DNA of 19,779 nucleotides from Hyphomicrobiaceae bacterium (GTDB lineage Bacteria > Pseudomonadota > Alphaproteobacteria > Rhizobiales > JAKIUO01). Below the pieces are notes generated by a model. The model was given only the letters and a program-made list of their open reading frames with translations. It was not told the origin of the DNA and did not search any database. The translations under genes and the position numbers were made by a program. The DNA is taken from the NCBI GenBank assembly GCA_021647535.1, contig JAKIUO010000031.1, positions 1-19,779 on the forward strand, written 5' to 3'. Shown one piece after another: positions 7,224 through 14,080 of this stretch. Position 1 is the stretch's first letter; each line of letters begins with the position of its first letter.

Positions 7224-8723
7224 ATGAGCAAATCCAGCAAAATAGCACCAGAACTGTCCCTTACATTTGATGATGTATTATTGCGTCCAGGGCCAAGCGA
7301 TGTGCTGCCCTCTGATGTTCAATTCAAGACCCAGCTGACCAAAGAAATCTCCCTGAACATACCGGTTTTGTCCGCCGCCATGGATACCGTCACCGAAGCC
7401 CGTCTGGCCATCGCCATGGCGCAGGAAGGTGGCATTGGTGTTATTCACCGCAATCTGTCAATGGAGCAGCAGGCTTCAGAAGTCGAACAGGTAAAAAAGT
7501 TTGAGAGCGGCATGGTGGTTAATCCTTTGACCCTGACGCCAGAGGCCACTTTAAAAGAGGCGCTGGAGCTTGGTGACCGTCATGGCTTTTCCGGTTTTCC
7601 TGTCGTCGAAAAATCTTCAGGTCCGGGCAAGCCGGGCAAGCTGGTTGGTATCTTGACCAATCGCGATGTGCGCTTTGCCACAGATGACCGCCAACCAGTT
7701 TCAGAACTGATGACAAAGGAAAACCTTGTCACCGTCAGCGAAAATGTCGATATGGGCAAGGCCAAGCAGCTCTTGCACAAATACCGCATCGAAAAATTAC
7801 TGGTGGTTGATAATGATTATCGCTGTATTGGTCTGATAACCGTCAAGGATATTGAGAAAGCACGCAAGCATCCAGATGCCTGCAAGGATGATCAGGGCCG
7901 TTTGCGGGTGGCAGCGGCGACCTCGGTTGGTGACAAGGGGTTTGAGCGCGCCGAACATCTGGTCAATGCTGGTTGCGATTTGATTGTGGTCGATACGGCT
8001 CATGGGCAGTCTTCCCATGTGCTGGATATTGTACGGCGCATCAAGGCGATTTCGAGCCATGTGCAGGTGGCGGCGGGCAATGTGGCGACGGGTGATGGCG
8101 CCAAGGGGCTAATTGATGCCGGTGCCGACGCCGTTAAGGTCGGCATTGGTCCTGGTTCCATTTGCACAACGCGTATTGTCGCTGGTGTTGGTGTGCCACA
8201 GCTTTCGGCTATCCTGGACGCCGTTGAAGCGGCTGACAAACAGGGCATTCCGGTGATCGCTGATGGTGGCATCAAATATTCTGGCGATATGGCCAAGGCT
8301 CTGGCGGCAGGGGCGCGCGTCGTCATGGTCGGCTCGCTATTGGCGGGTACGGAAGAAAGCCCCGGCGAAGTTTATCTCTATCAGGGACGCTCCTACAAAA
8401 GCTATCGCGGCATGGGGTCCGTTGGGGCCATGTCACGCGGTTCGGCAGATCGCTATTTCCAGTCCGAAGTCAGCGACCAGATGAAATTTGTCCCCGAAGG
8501 CATTGAGGGGCAAGTGGCCTATAAAGGGCCGGTTTCAGGGGTTGTGCATCAGCTCATCGGCGGGCTGCGCGCCTCCATGGGCTATACGGGCGCGGCCAAT
8601 CTGCAAGAGTTTCGCGATAAGTCGCAATTCGTGCGCATCAGCAACGCATCACTGCGCGAAAGCCATGTGCATGATGTGGCCATCACCCGCGAAAGCCCCA
8701 ACTATCCCATGAGTGGGGGCTAG
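7224..8723 (+). CDS. guaB: Inosine-5'-monophosphate dehydrogenase
   Basis: The product is 499 residues, a normal length for the enzyme, which oxidises IMP to XMP with NAD in the first committed step of GMP synthesis in the cytosol. It has the N-terminal LTFDDVLLRPGPSDVLPSDV block, two CBS domains (about 95-225, including GILTNRDVRF and GLITVKDIEK), the nucleotide loop GIGPGSICTTR with catalytic C314, IADGGIKYSGDMAKALAAGA, and the flap YRGMGSVGAM. AAGGAGG 10 bases before the ATG is a strong ribosome site. It stands alone behind its own leader, and guaA is not in the window. Its stop lies 12 bases from the stop of the convergent cytochrome gene. Confidence 0.98.
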   Translation: MSKSSKIAPELSLTFDDVLLRPGPSDVLPSDVQFKTQLTKEISLNIPVLSAAMDTVTEARLAIAMAQEGGIGVIHRNLSMEQQASEVEQVKKFESGMVVNPLTLTPEATLKEALELGDRHGFSGFPVVEKSSGPGKPGKLVGILTNRDVRFATDDRQPVSELMTKENLVTVSENVDMGKAKQLLHKYRIEKLLVVDNDYRCIGLITVKDIEKARKHPDACKDDQGRLRVAAATSVGDKGFERAEHLVNAGCDLIVVDTAHGQSSHVLDIVRRIKAISSHVQVAAGNVATGDGAKGLIDAGADAVKVGIGPGSICTTRIVAGVGVPQLSAILDAVEAADKQGIPVIADGGIKYSGDMAKALAAGARVVMVGSLLAGTEESPGEVYLYQGRSYKSYRGMGSVGAMSRGSADRYFQSEVSDQMKFVPEGIEGQVAYKGPVSGVVHQLIGGLRASMGYTGAANLQEFRDKSQFVRISNASLRESHVHDVAITRESPNYPMSGG

Positions 8724-8735
8724 GGAGAAGAGGGC

Positions 8736-9200
8736 CTATATCTTTTTACGCACGCGATATTTTTCGTGACAGGATTTGCAATATTTCACTGTGGCGACAA
8801 ATTCCGGTTTGAAGGCTTCAAGGCCGATACGGGCGGCTTTGGCGGCTTTGCTGCTATGGCTCTGAAGTTCCGCAACCTGATGGAGAAAGTCTTGCATGTC
8901 TTTCCATATTGCTGGAGAGGCTTCGCCTTCTTCAGTCATGGAGCCTTCTGGCACCTTGTGAGCAAATGCCATGGCAACGCTTTGCAAGGTGCGCATGGCG
9001 AGTTCGGCTTGTTTGCCGTCCCAGGCTGTTTTTCCTTTGACCATATTGCCGGCTATTTCCTTGGCAAGACCAGCAGCTTCCATTAATTCTTCGCGGTCAT
9101 AGGCTATAGAATTTGTGCTTTTCATGCCGTCTGCCAGAGCACCGGATATGGAAAATATCAGGCTGAGCAAAGCGGCGATAATTAATAGTTTTGTGTTCAT
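8736..9200 (-). CDS. Cytochrome c' family protein (class II c-type cytochrome)
   Basis: The product is 154 residues with a signal peptide ending ALA-D (about residue 23), so it is periplasmic. The body is predicted helical with few aromatics, and the single heme-binding motif CKSCH (C141, C144, H145) lies close to the C-terminus, followed by EKYRVRKKI. A C-terminal CxxCH in a four-helix protein is the hallmark of cytochrome c', which binds NO or CO and can protect against nitrosative stress; the specific role here is unknown. The start ATG has AAAGGT about 10 bases upstream. It converges on guaB with a 12-base gap and no visible terminator between them. Confidence 0.88.
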   Translation of the reverse strand: MNTKLLIIAALLSLIFSISGALADGMKSTNSIAYDREELMEAAGLAKEIAGNMVKGKTAWDGKQAELAMRTLQSVAMAFAHKVPEGSMTEEGEASPAIWKDMQDFLHQVAELQSHSSKAAKAARIGLEAFKPEFVATVKYCKSCHEKYRVRKKI

Positions 9201-9243
9201 TTTGACTGACCTTTATTCATTTCTCTAAGATAGTGACCTTGCT

Positions 9244-9367
9244 GCTAGAGCGTTTCAGGCTTGATCTGCATCGTTCTGACTGGCATTTTTGCTCAGTTTT
9301 CTAACTGGAAATCCGAACAAAGGAGCTTCGTCATCTCTGACCCGTATCAATCCTGAAGTGCTCTAGC
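9244..9367. mobile_element. MITE-like element with 22-bp terminal inverted repeats
   Basis: The left arm (9244-9265, starting GCTAGAGCGTTTCAGG) and right arm (9346-9367, ending CCTGAAGTGCTCTAGC) are inverted copies matching at 19 of 22 positions. The 80-base interior has no open frame. TAGAGC...GCTCTA ends are typical of short non-coding dispersed repeats in alphaproteobacteria. I see no convincing target-site duplication and no second copy in this window, so mobility is inferred from form alone. Confidence 0.6.
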
Positions 9368-9662
9368 CTTTGCTGTTTGTCCTGGAATTGTTCTTGGTGA
9401 TTTTGAAATAGGGACAAAATAGGCTGCATAAGTACAATGTTGCATCTTAGGGGAGGGAACATTACAGACAGCTTAAGAAAGTGTTACGGTGATAAAATGT
9501 AGATTGTTGAATGTATAGCTTATGATCTAAAGTTGCTGTTCGGCTGGTATTGAGCTCTTTGAGCAATTGTTTGTGTTTTTGGTCCGCCAAGCCTTGATGT
9601 CTGGCTGCGAACAACGCACATTGGGCGCAGCTTACAAAAACACGGATAAGGGATAAAATCAT
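9368..9662. other. AT-rich leader region before the M3 peptidase gene
   Basis: About 295 bases between the MITE-like element and the M3 peptidase gene contain no convincing gene; the longest small frame I checked is about 21 codons with a weak context. The TGATAAAAT stretch near 9490 resembles an extended -10 box but has no matching -35. The region presumably carries the promoter of the M3 peptidase gene. Confidence 0.35.
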
Positions 9663-11471
9663 ATGAGCGATGCGGCCAAGACGGAACTGGGGCAGATGCC
9701 GGAATGGAACCTCAAGGACCTTTATCCCGGTACCAAATCGCCAGAGCTGACGCGCGACCTTGAAAAGGCAGCCAGCAATGCCGAGCAGTTTCAAAAGGAT
9801 TGGCAGGGCAAGCTGGAAGAGATCGCTGCAGGTGAAAGTGGTGGAGAAAAACTGGCTGATATCATCAAGAGCTATGAGGCTATGGGCGATCTTATTGGCC
9901 GCATCGGGTCTTATGCTGGTTTGCTTTATGCGGGCAATAATGAGGACCCTGTAACCGCCAAATTTTATGGCGATACGCAGGAAAAACTCACCAATATCTA
10001 TAACAGCCTGTTGTTTTTCGAGCTTGAGTTTAACCGCATTGATGATGCGGTTCTGGACAAGGCGCTACAGAGTGCGGCGCTGGCTCATTACCGCCCGTGG
10101 GTTGATGATTTGCGCAAGGAAAAACCCTATCAGCTGAGCGATGAGCTTGAAAAACTGTTCCACGAAAAAGGCATAACCGGGCGTGGCTCCTGGAACCGTT
10201 TGTTCAATGAAACCATGACATCGCTGCGTTTTCCGGTGGATGGCGAGGAGCTGGCGCTTGAGCAGGCGCTCAGCCTGTTGACCGACAAGGAGGGCGACAA
10301 GCGCAAAAAGGGGGCGGTGGCGATTTCCAAAGTGCTGGGGGAAAATATCCGCCTGTTCTCGCTGATCACCAATACGCTGTCCAAGGATCTGGAAATTTCG
10401 ACGCGCTGGCGCGGTTATGAGGACATTGCTGACGCTCGCCATCTGGGCAACCGGGTGGAGCGCGAGGTCGTTGATGCGCTCGAAAGCGCCGTGCGCGATG
10501 CCTATCCGCGCCTCTCCCATCGCTATTACAAGATCAAGGCGAAATGGTTTGGTGCCGAAAAGCTGGACTTTTGGGACCGCAACGCGCCACTGCCCAACGA
10601 CACCAACCGCATTTATAGCTGGAAAGAGGCGCGCGAAACCGTGCTCGGCGCTTATGGTGGCTTTGCGCCCGAAATGGCGCAGATCGCTGAGCCGTTTTTC
10701 GACAAGGGCTGGATCGATGCGCCAACCAGACAGGGCAAGTCCCCCGGCGCTTTTTCGCATCCAACCGTGCCGAGTGCTCACCCCTATATCCTTTTGAATT
10801 ATATGGGAAAACCACGCGATGTCATGACGTTGGCGCATGAGCTTGGCCATGGCGTGCATCAGGTTTTGGCCGCCGGACAGGGCGCACTCATGGCGCAAAC
10901 ACCGCTGACATTGGCTGAAACCGCGTCAGTGTTTGGCGAAATGCTGACCTTCCGGGCGCTGCTGGCCAGCGCCAAAGATCCGATGGAACGCAAGGTGATG
11001 ATCGCTGGCAAGGTCGAGGATATGATCAACACCGTGGTCCGCCAGATCGCTTTTTATACGTTCGAGCGCAAGCTGCACACCGAGCGCCGCGAAGGCGAGC
11101 TGACCTCCGAGCGCATTGGCGAGTTGTGGATGAGCGTGCAGGAGGAAAGCCTCGGGCCAGCCATCCGTCTGCATGGTGGCTATGAAAATTACTGGGCTTA
11201 TATTCCCCACTTCATCCACTCACCGTTCTATGTCTACGCCTATGCCTTTGGCGATTGCCTCGTCAATTCTCTCTACGCTGTCTATCAAAACGCCGAGGAA
11301 GGCTTTTCTGACAAATATTTCGACATGCTGCGGGCTGGCGGCTCCAAACACCATAAGGAATTGCTGGCCCCCTTCGGGCTCGACGCCTCTGATCCAGCTT
11401 TCTGGGGCAAAGGTCTTTCGATGATCGAAGGGTTGATTGATGAGCTGGAGGAAATGGAAAAGTCTGGCTGA
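9663..11471 (+). CDS. pepF: M3 family oligoendopeptidase (PepF-like)
   Basis: The product is 602 residues with no signal peptide, so it is cytosolic. The N-terminus PEWNLKDLYPGTKSPEL is typical of the M3B oligoendopeptidase F group. The zinc motif is TLAHELGHGVHQ, with H392, E393 and H396, and the third ligand is probably E419 in LAETASVFGE. These enzymes cut short peptides, acting late in protein turnover. The ribosome site is AAGGGA about 9 bases before the ATG. The gene follows a long non-coding stretch and is followed by a family II hairpin module, so it is probably transcribed alone. Length and motifs are intact. Confidence 0.95.
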   Translation: MSDAAKTELGQMPEWNLKDLYPGTKSPELTRDLEKAASNAEQFQKDWQGKLEEIAAGESGGEKLADIIKSYEAMGDLIGRIGSYAGLLYAGNNEDPVTAKFYGDTQEKLTNIYNSLLFFELEFNRIDDAVLDKALQSAALAHYRPWVDDLRKEKPYQLSDELEKLFHEKGITGRGSWNRLFNETMTSLRFPVDGEELALEQALSLLTDKEGDKRKKGAVAISKVLGENIRLFSLITNTLSKDLEISTRWRGYEDIADARHLGNRVEREVVDALESAVRDAYPRLSHRYYKIKAKWFGAEKLDFWDRNAPLPNDTNRIYSWKEARETVLGAYGGFAPEMAQIAEPFFDKGWIDAPTRQGKSPGAFSHPTVPSAHPYILLNYMGKPRDVMTLAHELGHGVHQVLAAGQGALMAQTPLTLAETASVFGEMLTFRALLASAKDPMERKVMIAGKVEDMINTVVRQIAFYTFERKLHTERREGELTSERIGELWMSVQEESLGPAIRLHGGYENYWAYIPHFIHSPFYVYAYAFGDCLVNSLYAVYQNAEEGFSDKYFDMLRAGGSKHHKELLAPFGLDASDPAFWGKGLSMIEGLIDELEEMEKSG

Positions 11472-11490
11472 GGAAGTGAAAAAAGAAAAT

Positions 11491-11543
11491 GTCCTGCGCG
11501 GACGGCGGTTAAGGGTCGAGACCCTTAACAATCCCAATTTTTG
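11491..11543 (+). repeat. Hairpin module D: family II unit after the M3 peptidase gene
   Basis: GTCC-TGCGC-GGAC (11491-11503) is followed by GTTAAGGGTC / GACCCTTAAC (11508-11529), a 10-bp stem around GA, and then AATCCCAATTTTT. The 21 bases at 11522-11542 are identical on the opposite strand to 17739-17759, the unit after rlmN. It is in the sense orientation 20 bases after the stop. It resembles a terminator, but the T-run is separated from the stem by about 8 bases. Confidence 0.75.
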
Positions 11544-11733
11544 GGAGGGTGTTTGGTTGGGCGGGGTTATTGCGGAAAAAACAGGTTAAATTATCATAGT
11601 CAATCTGAAATCGACAAGAATCGACAAGGGGAGGGCATCGTTGTTTCGTTCGATGATTGCGGATTGCCTCCAAACAGGTTTATGATTCGGGTAGGGCTGT
11701 TGGTATGAGATGATTATTGGAGGTTAAGGCTCA

Positions 11734-12150
11734 ATGGTGGACAAACAAAAGGATGCACAAGGGCGGGGCAGGCCGTCGCGAGGGGCCTTTTTTACAAGAT
11801 ATGTTGCTGTGGTTTTGATGGGAACTGTGATGCTTGGGGCTTGTGGCCGAGCTGTCGGCGAACAAATGCTGCCGGACTGGATGTTTGTTGAGGGAAAGCT
11901 GCCTGAAGGGAAGTTGAAAGACTATCTGGAAAACCTGAAGCGGGAGGCTGAAGCGGCTCTGTCTGGAGCCAAAAAGGCAACGGTGAATAGTGATGTTGCC
12001 ATGGCTGAGGCCCAAAAAACGCAGATTGAATGGGAAAATGCCATATCTCAGGTCAAAAAGGCGTTGGCTGAAGGTAAGCTGGTTCTTGCTGATAGGCAGG
12101 ATCGTGCAAAAATAATCGAAATGCTGGAGCTGCAATTCAAGAAAAAATAG
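11734..12150 (+). CDS. Small hypothetical lipoprotein
   Basis: The product is 138 residues. A basic N-terminus (about 22 residues) precedes a hydrophobic stretch and the lipobox LGAC, with C37 as the probable lipidated residue, so the protein should be anchored to a membrane after export. The mature part is about 100 charged, helix-favouring residues, rich in Lys, Glu and Ala with likely coiled-coil character (LENLKREAEAALSGAKKA and on). No catalytic motif is visible and I do not recognise the family. GGAGG lies about 10 bases before the ATG. It is convergent with arsC; a plus-strand terminator-like hairpin is at 12280-12299. Confidence 0.75.
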   Translation: MVDKQKDAQGRGRPSRGAFFTRYVAVVLMGTVMLGACGRAVGEQMLPDWMFVEGKLPEGKLKDYLENLKREAEAALSGAKKATVNSDVAMAEAQKTQIEWENAISQVKKALAEGKLVLADRQDRAKIIEMLELQFKKK

Positions 12151-12182
12151 CTGCTAGAGGATTTCTTGTTCGATATGGATCA

Positions 12183-12241
12183 GGGGATGCAAGGGGCTTG
12201 CCCTTTGCCGCTCGCCGCGCAGGCGTTCTGTCCGAAAGGAC
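12183..12241 (-). repeat. Hairpin module F: family II unit downstream of arsC
   Basis: On the minus strand it reads GTCC-TTTC-GGAC (12241-12230), then CGCC-TGCGC-GGCG (12225-12213), then a GCAAAGGG...CCCCTTGC stem (12208-12189), then ATCCCC. The core CGCCTGCGCGGCGAGCG is identical to the unit after rlmN. It lies about 100 bases beyond the arsC stop in arsC sense orientation. The terminal T-run seen in the other copies is missing. Confidence 0.65.
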
Positions 12242-12279
12242 ATTTTGAGTTTGTCCTACCGCGTTGCTTTTTGAGGACG

Positions 12280-12299
12280 AAAGCCCGCCAGGGCTTTTT
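12280..12299 (+). terminator. Terminator-like hairpin between the lipoprotein gene and arsC
   Basis: AAAGCCC (12280-12286), loop GCCA, GGGCTTT (12291-12297) and two more Ts form a compact intrinsic-terminator shape on the plus strand. It overlaps a longer inverted repeat, AGCCCGCCAG (12282-12291) with CTGGCGGGCT (12306-12315), that folds equally well on the minus strand, so the site may end both convergent transcripts. Confidence 0.55.
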
Positions 12300-12344
12300 G
12301 CGGCGCTGGCGGGCTTATGCATAACGAAGCGTGTGCTGCGCTCC

Positions 12345-12692
12345 TTACAAAATATCCAGCACCAGCTTTGGCGGGCGGCCGATGGCGGCTTTGCCGTCTT
12401 TGATGACGATGGGGCGTTCTATAAGCTGCGGGTGGCTGACCATGGCCATGATGAGGGCGTGGTCGGGCAGGCTGTCATCTTTGAGTTCGAGCTCTTTATA
12501 AATCTTTTCCTTTTTGCGCATGAGATCGCGCGGTTTGATCCCGAGCATTTCGATGATGTCCTTGAGTTCGTCTTCTGAGGGCGGCGTGTCGAGATATTCG
12601 ATGACTTCGGGTTCGACGCCTTTTTCTTCGAGCAGGGCCATGGTTTGGCGGCAGGTGGAGCAACGGGGATTATGGTAGATTTTGACGGACAT
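12345..12692 (-). CDS. arsC: ArsC / Spx-type arsenate reductase-like protein
   Basis: The product is 115 residues of the thioredoxin-fold ArsC family, which reduces arsenate with glutaredoxin and glutathione in the cytosol. It begins MSVKIYHNPRCSTCRQT; the first cysteine matches the catalytic position and a second one makes a CSTC (CxxC) motif, where the E. coli enzyme has one cysteine. The arginines expected to bind the oxyanion are present in LMRKKEKIYKEL, ERPIVI and IGRPPKLVL. I chose the ATG at 12692 because AAAAAGGA lies about 8 bases upstream; a start at 12746 would overlap pyrD. It follows pyrD with a 32-base gap. There is no arsR or arsB nearby, so a general thiol reductase role is also possible. 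Confidence 0.88.
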   Translation of the reverse strand: MSVKIYHNPRCSTCRQTMALLEEKGVEPEVIEYLDTPPSEDELKDIIEMLGIKPRDLMRKKEKIYKELELKDDSLPDHALIMAMVSHPQLIERPIVIKDGKAAIGRPPKLVLDIL

Positions 12693-12724
12693 GGTGGCTT
12701 CCTTTTTATGGTTTTTCTGATGGA

Positions 12725-13813
12725 CTAAAGCTGTTTGGCGGCCCATTCATCGGCTTTTGAGCCAATGGTTTGGCTGATGGAACCAAGGGCATTTTGTTCG
12801 CAATGATGGATGAGGGCGCGTTTGATACGGGTTATGAGGCTGGGGCCTTCATAGATGAGACCGGTGTAGAGTTCAATCAATGTTGCACCGGCCTGCAGCT
12901 TGGCGAGGGCTGTTTCTCCACAGGTCACACCGCCAACACCGATCAGCGGGATTTCGCCCTTGGTGAGCTCGTAGGTGCGCGCCAGCATTTTTGTCGAGCG
13001 CTCGAACAGGGGGGCACCGGAGAGGCCGCCACTTTCTTGTGCGGCACTCTGGTCCCCCAGACCCGTGCGAGAGAGGGTGGTGTTGGAGATGACAATGGCA
13101 TCAACATTGTGGGCTTGCAGCCGTTCAATGATGCCGGGCAGGGCCTCATCGTCAATGTCAGGCGCGAGTTTGACCGCCATGGGACGATAGGGCGCACCGT
13201 CGTCATCCATCAGGCGGGTGCGGGTTTCCATTAGACGCGATAGCAGCTTGTCGAGTTCCTCGGGGGCTTGCAAATCGCGCAGGCCTGGCGTGTTGGGGGA
13301 GGAGATGTTGATGGTGAAAAAATCGGCGGCCTCATAAAAACGCTGCAAGCCAGCAACATAATCGCCAACGCGATCAGAACTGTCTTTATTGGCACCAATA
13401 TTAACCGACAGATTGCCGTCATGACTGCGGCTCAAAAGGCGTGTGGCCAGCGCGTCATGGCCTTGATTATTAAAGCCAAGACGGTTAATGACGGCGCGGT
13501 CCTTGATAAGGCGGAACACCCGTGGCTTGGGGTTGCCCTCCTGGGGCAGGGGGGTGACCGTACCCGCTTCACAAAAGCCAAAACCCATACGGAACAAAGG
13601 ACCGATGACACGGCCATTTTTGTCAAAGCCCGCCGCCATGCCGAGCGGATTGTTGAACTTTAGCCCCCAGACCGTTTGTTCAAGGCGGTGATCATTCTGG
13701 CCACCCTTGGGGAAAAGTCCCTGTTCGAGTGAGCGTAAAGTGAGTTCATGGGCTTTTTCAGGGTCCAGCGCCAGCAAGGCCGGGCGTGCCAAGGTCATCA
13801 GGCCTTTGAACAT
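12725..13813 (-). CDS. pyrD: Dihydroorotate dehydrogenase, class 2 (quinone-dependent)
   Basis: The product is 362 residues, a normal class 2 length. The N-terminal helices (LARPALLALDPEKAHELTL) are the membrane and quinone-contacting part of this FMN enzyme, which oxidises dihydroorotate to orotate in UMP synthesis. The FMN barrel shows NPLGMAAGFDKNG, EAGTVTPLPQEGNPKPR, VINRLGFNNQG and the catalytic-serine loop NISSPNTPGLRDLQ, then ISNTTLSR and IGVGGV. AAAGGA lies about 10 bases before the ATG. It is divergent from secA across about 270 bases and probably cotranscribed with arsC. Confidence 0.97.
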   Translation of the reverse strand: MFKGLMTLARPALLALDPEKAHELTLRSLEQGLFPKGGQNDHRLEQTVWGLKFNNPLGMAAGFDKNGRVIGPLFRMGFGFCEAGTVTPLPQEGNPKPRVFRLIKDRAVINRLGFNNQGHDALATRLLSRSHDGNLSVNIGANKDSSDRVGDYVAGLQRFYEAADFFTINISSPNTPGLRDLQAPEELDKLLSRLMETRTRLMDDDGAPYRPMAVKLAPDIDDEALPGIIERLQAHNVDAIVISNTTLSRTGLGDQSAAQESGGLSGAPLFERSTKMLARTYELTKGEIPLIGVGGVTCGETALAKLQAGATLIELYTGLIYEGPSLITRIKRALIHHCEQNALGSISQTIGSKADEWAAKQL

Positions 13814-14080
13814 GGGATTAAATTCCTTTTATCGGGCGGGCGCGGGCGCTCTTTTGGGTCTGGCGGTGCGATTTCACGCTCAACTTACATCACATGAGCT
13901 TGTATGCCTTAACCCACACATTGACAATGGCCCCGCGCCTCCTTATCTCTGGCTGCATGGACTTGTACGCAACTTTAAACGGGCGTTGGAACTTATATGT
14001 TCTGGCGGGCGTTTTTCGTTGGTGAAATGAAAGTTCTCAAAAACACGCAGACAATCCTTATGTTACAAGGCGCATTGAAC

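Noticed and set aside
9439..9504. Small plus-strand frame of about 21 codons before the M3 peptidase gene
   Set aside because: Short, poor start context and no recognisable sequence character.
10065..10898. Long minus-strand open frame (277 codons) opposite the M3 peptidase gene
   Set aside because: Antisense to a well-conserved enzyme, with no recognisable motif and no good ribosome site.
11491..11543. Calling the family II modules ordinary intrinsic terminators
   Set aside because: The T-run is separated from the stem by about 8 bases and one copy (12183-12241) has none, so the canonical definition is not met; kept as repeats instead.
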